Of a stretch of 64,000 bases of DNA, positions 35,107 through 44,978 are shown one piece after another. A program made the position numbers and the translations under genes. The number at the start of each line of letters is the position of its first letter. Position 1 is the first letter of the stretch. Source of the DNA: Cryoendolithus antarcticus (Eukaryota; Ascomycota; Dothideomycetes; Cladosporiales; Cladosporiaceae); contig NAJO01000010.1 in assembly GCA_002077065.1 (NCBI GenBank), positions 744,001 to 808,000 on the forward strand, written 5' to 3'. Below the pieces are notes generated by a model. That model did no database searches and was not told the DNA's origin. It saw only the letters and a program-made list of their open reading frames with translations.

Positions 35107-36394
35107 GTCAGAGCAGACATTGTCTGCGCACGCCGAGGCGTAATTGGCTAGGAGCAGTCGCTGCCGACGCTGCGCGGAAGACGGATGCGCACGCTGCCCA
35201 GTCCCGCCAGTAAGCTGGGAGTTGCAGCACTGGCCTGGCCTTGATGTGCAACGTGCGATTGCCGGCAGCCACGGACTCGCTAGCTCGCAGATGGAAGTAC
35301 TGCCGCGGGTTTCAGACAAATCGCAGCCGTTGGGCGCCGTCGCGTGGTACGAGAAATGGCTGTGTAGAGTGGGCGGACGGTATATGCGCACGGGGCGGGG
35401 CACGTTGTGAAGTCTTTGGGGTTATTGGGTGGAGCACACCGACGTCCAAACTACATCATGTACCGGTATCGCGGCACCCACGATCCGGTGCCGGCCAAAA
35501 GTCTAATCGTCGCGGCATTGGTCCCGAAGCCAGACCATTGATTCACTTTGCTCTCATCACGTTGCTGTAGCTTCGAAAGCGACACTTCTACCTTACGGCG
35601 ATAGATAGTTAAGCCCGATAAGCCCTACACCATATGGATTGGCCTGGGCAGGACCAGCGACCCGACTCGCCTCGACCTGCCCACATACCTTGCGTGTTAT
35701 CGCGCCCAGCACGCCATCATCAACGACAGCGAATGCCCACACGGAGCCATCCCCTTGCAGTCTCACTGACATCTACACAAAGCCTCGCAATCGCACCAAT
35801 GATTAGCACTCGTCCCACAACGTGAAAGGCAAACTCGGCAGCTCTCCTTGCTGGCATCCCCAGATCTACGCGGCACATCCTCGAATACCAGTGCCCCCGG
35901 ACGATCGCCTTCCGCCAACATGGCGGTGAGGTTGCATCTTCCATATCTTCCATGCGAGATACTGCGCGAGAAGCTCCGGCACTGCAGCCCTATGGACTAG
36001 CGGCATGTCTTGTCTGCAGATGTGTATACCAGTGTGTGCGGGAGTGTGTTTCACTTACTTACAATGGTCACGTAATTCCTTCGTCACAGAGCGTCTCTCC
36101 GTGAGAGCGCTCGGCACGGCAAGGTACTGTACCCTCGATCTCGGTACCGACGCGTCTACGGTCGACGACGTTTCCACTGCCGAAGCGCAGCCCAATATGT
36201 CCGGGTGAATCAATTGAGTCGACTGCATCTCGGCCTTGGTCGGTCGGCACGGCTGTGCACGGCTTTGCTTATCTAGACCTCACACGAGATCTCGGCATCG
36301 TGGACGACACGGCCACAGCAACGACGCGACAACTCAACACAAATGAGGTATATGACACGAGCATCGCGAGGAGGTAGGTCTCGCGGTCTCGTCA
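35107..36394. other. Intergenic region, kcs1 promoter side
   Basis: About 1.3 kb between kcs1 and the CTNNBL1 stop on the same strand. It carries the kcs1 promoter and possibly leader (the open frame reaches 35403). I found no other gene. Confidence 0.4.
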
Positions 36395-38131
36395 TTACAG
36401 AAAGTCTATCAACGTCGACAGCATTTCCTTCGCCTCGTCATCTTCAGCACCGGCAGCCTGCTCTACAAGGCTGGCCTTCACATCGGCAAGACCGCCCAGA
36501 CCGTCAATGATCACTTTCTTCGCCGTTTTGTCCTCAGCGACAAGCCATGCAAGAATCACATCTGTCGTCTGCAGTCCGAAGAGACCACCTTCGAGTCGTC
36601 GCGACAGCCATTCAGCTTCGCGCTCGGGCCAGTCCTCTTCGTCCATCATCCTTCTCTCGAGCTTGATCTCCTCATCCGCTGCGCTGAGTCGGCGAGCGAA
36701 GTCCTTCCGTAGCTCGACGATCTTCGCGACCTTTTCGCAATTCTTCTCAGTGAACTTATTGAGCGTTCGTATCCGAGCGGCAGACTCGCCCGGTAGCCAT
36801 CGTAGCAGCGCTGTAAAGATGCCGAGCAGATGCTCTGTTGTCGTTCCAGAAGGCTTCTTGGTGAAGGTCGAGAACAGCGTCTTGAGTCCGCCTGCTTCTA
36901 CTAGCTTCTCGCACACACCTGCTGCGCCTTCCACTCCACCTAATGCATGGTCGAGTACCCGCAATGCTCGCGACTTGCTGAAGCCACCCTCTTTCAGCAT
37001 GATCAGTGTGAGCTCCATGCCCTCGGCCTCAAGGTAAGCAGCCTTTCCGGGAGTCTCATCGAGCACGCAGGTAAGTGCATCGAAGATGTTTTCCACCCAC
37101 TCTTCCTCCAATGAGTCTTTCACCGGATCTCGTTTCCGGTAAAGTGCAAGAAGTTGCAGAAACAAGTCCACCCCCTCCACATCTCCTGCCAGCTTCTGCC
37201 TCAGTTCACTCGAGCTCTGCAACAGCACCTGCAGTACCTCTGCAGCCATCTGCTTATTCTGCCCTACACTCTTCTCAGCCCTCCGTATTCGATCGCAAAG
37301 CCACTCCAGCACCTGCACCGTCCCGACTCGTTCCGCCACCTCCTGCTTTCCAGCCAGCGCTCCGAGTACGGCCAGACAGTGATACACGCCCTCCCTGTCC
37401 GACTCCTCTTGTTCATTCAGTCGCCCGAGATTACTCATGACGAGCTCACCCAGATCCGCCTCCAACAATGCCTCTACTAGCCCCTCCCATGCCTCTTCAT
37501 CCACCTCAACATCCTCATCCAGAAGCTCGCTCAATATCTGCACAGCCCCAATAGCCACATCCGTATTCTCGTGCCCCAGCAAGCCCACAAGCTGCCCCGC
37601 AGCCCCGCTCTCCACGAACGGCGGATACAACTCCCCATGCTCGCTTAGTAGACTCCACTCCTTGACCTGCGCATCAAGCTCCGCTTCCGAAGCCATGAAC
37701 TTCGCAGGCTCGCCTTCATGTTTCGCTCGCAGCTCAGCATTTTTCGCGATTCTGCGCTCGAAACTCACCGCCGTTCGCTTCAGCCAGGAGGCATCGATCT
37801 TCTCCACGCCGTACTCAATTCCATTAGCGTCATTGGTGTCTTGGGTGTCTATGTAGTTTAAGGCTTCTGCGGCGTCTCGGGAGACTCCACCGCCGAAGAA
37901 GCGGCCTTCTTCGTCATCTGGGAGGTCTTCTGCGGGCGGAAGCGAGGGACCGGCTTCGAAGTCGTCGTCTTCCGGGGCATCTTCGAGCGAAGCTTGTTTT
38001 GGAGAGCTGTTTGAAGAGTATTTGGTAGCTTTGTAGGCGCGGTCGGCGTCGTGGGAGTTGAATTTGCGTTTGATCGATCCGCTTGATGAAGCTTGTGAGG
38101 GACCTTTGAAGAGGTCTGTGATGGATGCCAT
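36395..38131 (-). CDS. CTNNBL1: Beta-catenin-like protein 1 (CTNNBL1) homologue
   Basis: A nuclear armadillo-repeat protein that in animals and fungi associates with the Prp19/CDC5L spliceosome complex. The frame is single-exon, 578 residues. The N-terminus has a basic patch (SIKRKFNSHDADRAYKATK) and acidic stretches. The family core begins with GVEKIDASWLKRTAVSFERRI and KFMASEAELDAQVKEW, then Arm-type helices such as PPFVESGAAGQLVGLLGHEN and TDVAIGAVQILSELLDEDVE. Later blocks include LTCVLDETPGKAAYLEAEGM and ALRVLDHALGG. The length is normal for the family. It is divergent from dad3, with 263 bp between starts, which probably act as one bidirectional promoter. Confidence 0.93.
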   Translation of the reverse strand: MASITDLFKGPSQASSSGSIKRKFNSHDADRAYKATKYSSNSSPKQASLEDAPEDDDFEAGPSLPPAEDLPDDEEGRFFGGGVSRDAAEALNYIDTQDTNDANGIEYGVEKIDASWLKRTAVSFERRIAKNAELRAKHEGEPAKFMASEAELDAQVKEWSLLSEHGELYPPFVESGAAGQLVGLLGHENTDVAIGAVQILSELLDEDVEVDEEAWEGLVEALLEADLGELVMSNLGRLNEQEESDREGVYHCLAVLGALAGKQEVAERVGTVQVLEWLCDRIRRAEKSVGQNKQMAAEVLQVLLQSSSELRQKLAGDVEGVDLFLQLLALYRKRDPVKDSLEEEWVENIFDALTCVLDETPGKAAYLEAEGMELTLIMLKEGGFSKSRALRVLDHALGGVEGAAGVCEKLVEAGGLKTLFSTFTKKPSGTTTEHLLGIFTALLRWLPGESAARIRTLNKFTEKNCEKVAKIVELRKDFARRLSAADEEIKLERRMMDEEDWPEREAEWLSRRLEGGLFGLQTTDVILAWLVAEDKTAKKVIIDGLGGLADVKASLVEQAAGAEDDEAKEMLSTLIDFL

Positions 38132-38394
38132 GACTGCAAGTGCAGCAGAAGGAACGACGAGGAGAAAGGAGAGCGATGTGAAGCTCGATGGAATGGTTCG
38201 CTCGGTTCTCTCGGTAGCGCGCTGTCTTTACTAGCGCCGGCAGAGAGTTAGGGACGCGCTAGTGTCGGCAGATCTGAAACGCGTCGTTCTGGCAGTCGCG
38301 TCGAGTCTGTCTTGACTTCACTCCCCAAACAAGAGAATCTGCGGGAAACAGCTCAGTGACTGCTGCAAAGTCTAAACTCCGTCTGGTCAGAGTC

Positions 38395-38729
38395 ATGGAC
38401 AATTCCATCGACGCGAAGTCTAATGCCGAGCAAGACTCCGAGCTCCATCCTCTCGAGCAAGAGATTCTAGACGAGTATGCAAAGCTCGTGGGCAATCTTG
38501 ACGATGTACGTGTCTCACTGCCAGGCCCGACAATCGGCACTAATCGTTCATCCAGTTATCTACCATCCTGGCAGAGCTCGCAGCAAACCCATCAATGCAG
38601 ATCCTAGATTCACTGCGAGGGCTCGAACGCAAGACGGCAACGGTGTTCACTCTGCTCAAAGCGAGCGTTTACTCGATCGTCCTCCAGCAGGAGATCAGAG
38701 ACGAGGACGGCGGTGGGAGAGAGGCTTGA
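38395..38729 (+). CDS. dad3: DASH complex subunit Dad3
   Basis: A 94-residue subunit of the DASH/Dam1 ring that couples kinetochores to spindle microtubules. The exons are 38395-38505 and 38556-38729, with a 50 bp intron, in frame. The family pattern is clear: HPLEQEILDEYAKLVGNLDD in exon 1, then LSTILAELAANPSMQILDSL, RGLERKTATVFTLLKASVYS and IVLQQEI in exon 2. Almost the whole protein should be a coiled-coil. A Met 13 codons upstream (38356) is in frame but falls in the divergent promoter; MDNSID is preferred. Confidence 0.93.
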
Positions 38730-39936
38730 GATCCACGTCATGACACTGGGGCATGACGGTGACTGTCTACTGCTCCCCAATCCGGATCTCTTCGCACACT
38801 ACGCTTTTCTGCTGCACAGCCTACCGAGCCTCATATACTGAGCGCACAGTCACGACACTGGCTACACATCTCTACCCTGGAGCTGGCTCGCTTCGAGCTT
38901 CGCCCTGTCGTGGTCCGCCTGGAGTGGAGATCATGCTACCACCATCGAATGTTTGAAAGCAGCCAAGTCCTCGACCGTTCGAGCAGCCACTACATCCTCG
39001 ATCGGGCTCTTTCAGCGATCACTGAAGCTGGATTCGCTCACCCGGGTCAGCACACAGCAGCAGTGGCTTCTTCGTTATCTCCGTATGACAAAGCTCTGAT
39101 ACTTATGTAGCTTTCTGCACATACATCCAGCAGTACAGAACGACTGGCAAAAAACGCGCATGTTAACCAGTCGGGTAGCACTCGCTAGACGGAATACTCC
39201 GATCTCTGGCGAAGATGGACGAGGGCATCAGAGGCGCAGTGGTGAAGTAATCGCTGGAATAAAGCTCGGTGGCGTAAAGATGGTCGTAAGTGCATGTGGC
39301 CACGATCCCACGCTGTGGGTTTCAGCATGGAAGATGAGACAGAAGTTCCAGGCAGTACGAAATCGACAATCGTCTTAGGTGGATCGCCGAGGGTGCGGTT
39401 TGAGGCCGCCGACGACGAGGCTCTTTCATGAGCCTGGTTCAAGATCAGGGTCAGGAGGGTGCACGGAACGTGAAGAGCTTTACTTGAATTGGGCACAGGG
39501 TTCCAGCTTCGGGTCCGTGAACAGCACGCCGGTACTAAATCAAGCCAAAAGCGCACTGTCCTGAATGCTGGCATGTCTTGCAGTCATGCTGCGCTCGGGT
39601 ACACGAGACAAAGGCACCAAAGCTCACCACATGCGGATTGGAACTCTGGTGCGAACTGGCCTACAGAGATACAGAATCACATTTGCTTCAGTCCTCGGCG
39701 GTCTAGACGGCGCACAGTCGGTCTTGCGTACATTGTGGCAGTCGACAGAATTGTGAAGTGGGAACGTGGCTCATAACCATGGAGGCAGCAAAGTGAGGAT
39801 CATCTGCATTTGTTACTGAGACTAACGCAAAGCCCAAGGACGCGGGTAGATACAAATATGCTCTGCAGAAGCACAAAACGCCACATTACCACCTGTTCTC
39901 CGATGTTCTGATGAAGTTGAGTGGACGCAAAATACC
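38730..39936. other. 1.2 kb region without a recognisable gene
   Basis: Lies between the stop of dad3 and the stop of the PT-domain gene (convergent). Short overlapping frames on both strands have no motif I recognise. A T-arm-like hairpin near 39432 was examined and dismissed as a tRNA. No PKS remnant was found here. Confidence 0.4.
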
Positions 39937-40983
39937 TTAATAAGTCTTCCTCACCTTCGGCGGCGGCAAGAACACATTCAGCACTCGCCGAGGGATCCTC
40001 TTGAAGCGCACTCCCTCCCACACACCCACAATTTCGTCACCCTGCAACACCCACACAGTCCCACCCAGTACATCCTTCCCCTCTGGTATCATCCTAACAT
40101 AGTTCCTCAACACTCCGTCGCCCTCGGGCTGGAACTTACTAGAGATCCTCGCCGAGTCCCAGCCATGACTGATGTACGCGTTCTTCTTCGAGTCCTCATC
40201 TGCGGCGTTGCACAGGAAGCCCGATAGATGGCATGAGCCATCTAAATGGTATGGGCCGGCTAGATCGCGAAGCACGGCCGATGCAGTGATGGACAGCGTA
40301 GCTGTCGCTTCGAGAGGCTGCGTCGAGTATATGACAGACGTCATGGCTTGATACTTCCCGTCGTACTCGACGAAGGACTTGAAGAGCTCGTAAGCTTTTG
40401 CTTTGTGGACTGTGCGGATGTTGCCCGTGGCTTCGGCGCGCGAGCGGGACTCGAGGGACTGGATCTGCGTGAGAATCAGGGGTGTCATAGGAGCCCAGTC
40501 CGCATGCCAGGAAGTCTCCAGCTCGGGATGGACTGTGCAGTGGGCGAGGTCATGCATCCTGGTGCCGTTGGGCTGGACTTGGGAGATGGTGCAGTGGATC
40601 GGAGAGGTCACGTTGGGGCCTGCAAAGTGAGCTTTCATCTCGATCCATTGACCTTCAGGTGTCTGTGGATTGTCGGCTATGAGAGTCTTCTCGACGTGCA
40701 TGTCTGCCACATTCAGGCCGAGACGCTCGGAGCCTGTGTGCTCGGAGTTCGGGTGGAGCTTCGAGAGAATGTACTTCGTGACTGTCGTTGCCATGTCGCC
40801 GTAAAGACCCGAGGGCGTGAGATTTACGCCGTTGCATTTGTGATCGCGGATAACAGGCCAGAGACAAGGATCTGCGATGCATGATCTGATGGTGATGTCT
40901 GCCGTACCAGCAGATGCATCGAACGACTCGGCAGTGATCTGTTGGCAGGAAGCCGAGAGGGCATATGTGCTGGTGGGATGCAT
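39937..40983 (-). CDS. Stand-alone polyketide product-template (PT) domain protein
   Basis: A single exon of 348 residues. The whole chain corresponds to the PT (hot-dog dehydratase/aldol-cyclase) domain that in fungal non-reducing polyketide synthases folds and cyclises the poly-beta-ketone chain. The N-terminal hot-dog contains VIRDHKCNGVNLTPSGLYGD, with the catalytic His at H48, and NVADMHVEKTLIA. The C-terminal hot-dog contains GPYHLDGSCHLSGFLCNA, with the catalytic Asp at D248, followed by ISHGWDSARI and WVLQGDEIVGVWEGVRFKRI. It ends in PRRVLNVFL, exactly where an ACP would follow in a synthase. No KS, AT, ACP or TE is encoded on either side. It is divergent from clp1 (388 bp). The dyad is intact, so it may be an active free cyclase or dehydratase, or a trans-acting partner of a distant PKS; function is inferred only. 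Confidence 0.88.
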   Translation of the reverse strand: MHPTSTYALSASCQQITAESFDASAGTADITIRSCIADPCLWPVIRDHKCNGVNLTPSGLYGDMATTVTKYILSKLHPNSEHTGSERLGLNVADMHVEKTLIADNPQTPEGQWIEMKAHFAGPNVTSPIHCTISQVQPNGTRMHDLAHCTVHPELETSWHADWAPMTPLILTQIQSLESRSRAEATGNIRTVHKAKAYELFKSFVEYDGKYQAMTSVIYSTQPLEATATLSITASAVLRDLAGPYHLDGSCHLSGFLCNAADEDSKKNAYISHGWDSARISSKFQPEGDGVLRNYVRMIPEGKDVLGGTVWVLQGDEIVGVWEGVRFKRIPRRVLNVFLPPPKVRKTY

Positions 40984-41371
40984 GGATGACTGATTGCTTG
41001 ATTGTGTGAAGAGGACACAGTGAACGAGTTGGGGTAGGCCAGGAGGCTTAGGGAATATATCTCTGCAAGTAGCAGGAAGGTAGTTAAGAAGGATAGAGGA
41101 AACAGGGAGTGAAAGGCGTTATCATCGCTCTTGTATTCGACACAGATCGGACGTTGCATTTCCATCCCGTCGCCGTCCCTCATTATGAGTATCATTTCAT
41201 AACAATATGGTAGCAATGGCCGTCAAGTGATGGTAACCATGTTGATGCACGCGAAGACTCGGAGGCTTGAAGTGAACCGACGTTCCATCGAGCTGAGTCC
41301 TGCCAAGCGCCGGCTGCCAAGACTGCGCCTCTCGGAACCTCTCACGAGCAACACGCGAACTACTTCACAAC
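40984..41371. other. Divergent promoter, PT-domain gene / clp1
   Basis: 388 bp between two start codons. The hexamer TTAGGG occurs once (41048-41053), which is within chance expectation. No other gene seen. Confidence 0.5.
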
Positions 41372-42814
41372 ATGGCTTTCTCACTGCCTGGTCTTGGACT
41401 GTCTACAGCACCACAGTCTCTGAGCACGCCGTTACCTTCATTCGCGGCTGCAGAGTCTGTTACGCGCACACAGCGTCTGGATGAGCGGACAGAATGGCGA
41501 TTCGAGGTTGCCTTCGGGAGGCAATACACCATCAAACTCACCCAGGGCACGGCTGAGCTTTGGGGCACTGAGCTCGCCGTAGGACAAACGTGCAACTTCA
41601 ACGGCTACAAAGGCGCTGTCTTCACTTGGCATGGCTGTACTCTGGAAATCACAGGTGACGCTGAGAGCGAGTACGTCGCACAGGAAACGGAGCACGCTAC
41701 GGAATGGCTGAACGTGCACGGCATGCTCGAGACGCTGCGAGCTGAGGCCGAGGACGCTGGAGCTCAGGGTGAAGGACCGAGAGTGCTTGTAGTAGGCCCA
41801 GACGCTGTTGGGAAGAGCAGTCTGCTTCGCAGCCTCGCAGCTTGGGGCGTGCGCGTTGGACGGTCTCCGACAGTATTGAACCTCGACCCACGAGAAGGGC
41901 TTCTATCTCCCGCAGGCTGCATCACAGCTGTGACATTGTCCAGCCAGAGCGATACCGAAAGCGGCTTCGGCATCACCCCTGTCTCTGGCCCAACGGCCGC
42001 CTCAGTCAGGACACCCTTGATCTACAGCTGGCCCTACGCCTCTCCTACCGAACATCCCGCCGCCTTCAAGTCTCTGCTCACTCACGTCGCTCTTCATGTG
42101 ACTGGCAAGCTCGAGGCAACCCTAGCTGCGAAGCACAGTGGTCTTCTCATAGACAGTCCCGGCTCTCTCAACGATCCTAAGTCCTCGTACGACCTCCTCG
42201 CCCACATCATCAGTGAATTCAGCATCACGCATCTCATCACCATTGGCTCGGAGCGAATGTATAACGACCTTAATCGCCGCTTCGGCCAGACTCGCGGCGA
42301 CGACAAGGCGATCCCCGTACTTCGCCTCACGAAGCCTGGAGGCGCCGTGGAGCGCGATGCAACTTTTATGAAGTTGCTCCGCGCACAGGAAATGCGACAG
42401 TACTTCTTCGGCCCTCCATACACGCCGTTGAACCCTCACTCTCACTCTATAACCTTCTCCGAGCTGTCTATCTACCGCGCTCGGACACCCTCGGATGAAG
42501 CTGACGATGCCGCATACCAGCCTGGTATGGACTACGAACCCGATGGCTCATCTCTGTCTTCTGGATCGCTGTTCGAGAAGGTTGAGCCTAGCACGGCAAT
42601 GACTGCATCACTCATGGCCATCAAGTTCTGCAGTGGGAGTGGGGTAGAGGAGAGCGAGATTCGGGACAGTGCAGTCATGGGCTGGCTGTACGTGGCGGAT
42701 GTGGACGAGATGAAGAAGAGGGTCAGATTTCTAGCGCCGCATCCGCAGAGGTGGGGTGATCGGGCATTGGTCTGGGGAGGTTTCCCGGAGGCTGTCGGTG
42801 ATCTGGTCACGTAG
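41372..42814 (+). CDS. clp1: mRNA cleavage and polyadenylation factor Clp1
   Basis: A subunit of cleavage factor IA in pre-mRNA 3'-end formation and a member of the Clp1/Grc3 polynucleotide-kinase family. It is a single exon of 480 residues. The N-terminal beta-domain has EWRFEVAFGRQYTIKLTQGT and AELWGTEL. The P-loop is VGPDAVGKSSL (142-151). The central domain holds LNLDPREGLLSPAG, SGLLIDSPGSL and SEFSITHLITIGSERMYNDL. The C-terminal domain ends near GWLYVADVDEMKKRVRFLAP. The Walker A is GPDAVGKSS; yeast Clp1 binds ATP but is not an active kinase, so catalysis should not be assumed. It is divergent from the PT-domain gene. Confidence 0.95.
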   Translation: MAFSLPGLGLSTAPQSLSTPLPSFAAAESVTRTQRLDERTEWRFEVAFGRQYTIKLTQGTAELWGTELAVGQTCNFNGYKGAVFTWHGCTLEITGDAESEYVAQETEHATEWLNVHGMLETLRAEAEDAGAQGEGPRVLVVGPDAVGKSSLLRSLAAWGVRVGRSPTVLNLDPREGLLSPAGCITAVTLSSQSDTESGFGITPVSGPTAASVRTPLIYSWPYASPTEHPAAFKSLLTHVALHVTGKLEATLAAKHSGLLIDSPGSLNDPKSSYDLLAHIISEFSITHLITIGSERMYNDLNRRFGQTRGDDKAIPVLRLTKPGGAVERDATFMKLLRAQEMRQYFFGPPYTPLNPHSHSITFSELSIYRARTPSDEADDAAYQPGMDYEPDGSSLSSGSLFEKVEPSTAMTASLMAIKFCSGSGVEESEIRDSAVMGWLYVADVDEMKKRVRFLAPHPQRWGDRALVWGGFPEAVGDLVT

Positions 42815-43447
42815 ATGAGAGACGGTTGTGAATGTACGATAATGCCCACTCACTGGTCGCATCCACCTTCTCCGTGCCTTTCCCCAGTAAAGCTGGCCAC
42901 TGGAACAAATTCATGGCACACTGACGCAAAAGTGATGGAGAAGTGAAGGGCTAAACCTGTACTAGAGATGGCAACCTTGCAATTCGCCATGTGCCACGCC
43001 CAAGATCACATACTTGGGTGTGCCGCGATCGGGGTGAAGTCTAAGAAGTTGTTGGGAAGTCGTGATAAACCTAAGTGCAAAACGGAAGTCGTAGCAACGG
43101 CCACGTCAGGTTCATGGGCCGACGATGGAACAGTGAGGATTCTAGGGTTCGTTAAGTAGCAGTCCTTCCATTAGTGTCGCCTGTCTCAATCCGCCACAGA
43201 CTCTGCTCTCATGATCCGAGTTCTGGGAAATTTCTTGACCATGCTGCCTCACTACGCCATCTCGATGTCCATCCCCTCCCGCCAAGCTATGTTTCCATCC
43301 CGGTTTGTTGCAACATTGGCAGGATCTAGTCCTGTCTGTGCCCTGCATAGTTGATGTCAGCGAGGCAGCCAACGATGTTGCTTGCCCGATTTCGTACCTT
43401 GAACAGTACGGTGCCAGTAGTCTGGTCTAGCAATCGTCCTCTAATTA
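42815..43447. other. Intergenic region, convergent 3' ends
   Basis: 633 bp between the clp1 stop and the stop of the unknown minus-strand gene. Only short unsupported frames are present. Confidence 0.4.
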
Positions 43448-44362
43448 CTAGGGCAGAGCAGCCAGGAACTCCGCTAGGTCCCTGTCGAGCTTCGTGAACC
43501 AGATCCTCGTCTGCTTCATGCTCGCCACATTTGCCTTCTTCGTGTCGAACAGCGCATCGTCCAAATTGCCTTGATCTTGTGCGCTTAAGTTGTCGCGCAG
43601 CTCGGAGCAATAATCAAGCTCCCACTGCATGAACTTCTCGGCTTGATCAAGCTTCTTAACGAGCCTTTTGGAGTATAGGGTGCGAAGCTGCTCGAGGTCC
43701 TTTGGGACGACTAGAGAGAGCTCGGAGATCTTGACGGAGATGCCGCGCAGTATCAACTCGTGGGTGTCGTGGGGATGCTTGTCTATGTTGGCGAGGGCGC
43801 GGGCTAGTGCCTCGAGGCGGGTAGTGAAGCGCACTTTGATGGTCTGGAACAGGCGGGCGTCGTTATCGGTACGAGTCCCGGTGCGTGGGAGACCTGTGTA
43901 TAGTCAGTATCTGGTGTGAACCTGCGCTTTTCGGGCAGAACCTAGAGACTCACGTGGGATGGTATACGCATTGGTGACTACCAGCTCATCGTCCTCTTGC
44001 TCAAGATCGACGACTTCGGTACTCTCGCGAACGGCGCTGGTGTCGCCGGACTGAGTCGCAGCACTGCGGGTAGGAAGACCGTTGATCTCGGAGCTTGCGC
44101 GCGGTGCGCGACGAGCTCTCTTTGCTGGACGTGCTGGAGCCTTGTGATCTGTCGTCGTCAGCTTTGCGGACAAGGTTGCTTCGAGGCGAAGCTTACCGTC
44201 GTCTGGCATTGGTGACTGAGTCATGAAGAGGCGAGGCGTGCTCGGGACGTTGGTGAATATGCTCGCCATATCGTCCTGGTGGTCTTGACGAACCCTGCGC
44301 AATTGAGGGTTGGGTGTCTGGTCTCCGGGAGTGGAGATGTTAGTGTCGGATATGACAGGCAT
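43448..44362 (-). CDS. Unknown protein with helical C-terminal domain
   Basis: Not recognised. Two exons, 44362-43954 and 43893-43448 (intron 60 bp, GTGAGT...ACACAG), give 284 residues in frame. Residues 1-140 are disordered and basic (TPGDQTPNPQLRRVRQDHQD, APARPAKRARRAPRA), with an acidic patch (VDLEQEDDELVV) and likely a nuclear signal. The second half is predicted to be almost wholly helical: RFTTRLEALARALANIDKHP, VPKDLEQLRTLYSKRLVKKL, DQAEKFMQWELDYCSELRDN and ASMKQTRIWFTKLDRDLAEF. The layout (basic tail plus coiled-coil) would suit a chromatin or kinetochore accessory protein, but I have no motif to support that. Confidence 0.65.
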
Positions 44363-44978
44363 GTCGAGATGTTGTTACTTGTGCTGTAATGTCGAAAGAG
44401 TTGGTGTAGGATGGAAGAGAGACAGCTCAACTTCGAGTGTATGAATTCGAGTGTGAGAGCACGGGCTCCTATCACGGGCAAATGAGTTGACTCATGCCAA
44501 AGATGGCATCAACTGAGTAACGAGACGACTGATTTGAGCTACACGGCGGTGTCGCTATCGTTCCTCAAGCAGTGAGGTTCGTAATGAGGAAAGCAATGAG
44601 TGAAGCAGTGAGCGAAGGTCGCTCACAGAACCTGTCATGTGGTTGCATGTTCCAGTAATCTCAGTCCTGTGATCGGGCAAGATTATGTACGAGCCGGGAT
44701 TATCGCAGAGGAGTCAATGTGCTGACTTGCGATTCTTGTGGAAACATAATATAGCCCGGACACGAGCTAGCAGTGTGCACACTTCCCATGAGATTGCTCA
44801 CAGGGAATGGACCGAACGGCGCGGACGAGGATGTTGACATGGAGTTGAGGCGCATGGAGTCCCATCAGTTGCTACAATCTAAGCAGGTGGGCACCACATG
44901 AGCGAGCCAAACGTATACTTCGATCGCGCTCGTGTGGGGCGCCTCTGAGTAGATGACATCGGGCTAGGCGGTCAAGCC
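44363..44978. other. Intergenic region, unknown gene promoter / sreA 3' side
   Basis: 616 bp between two minus-strand genes. No gene or RNA recognised. Confidence 0.4.

Noticed and set aside
39430..39447. T-arm-like hairpin CCTGG TTCAAGA TCAGG
   Set aside because: No matching 5' acceptor strand about 50 bases upstream, so not a tRNA.
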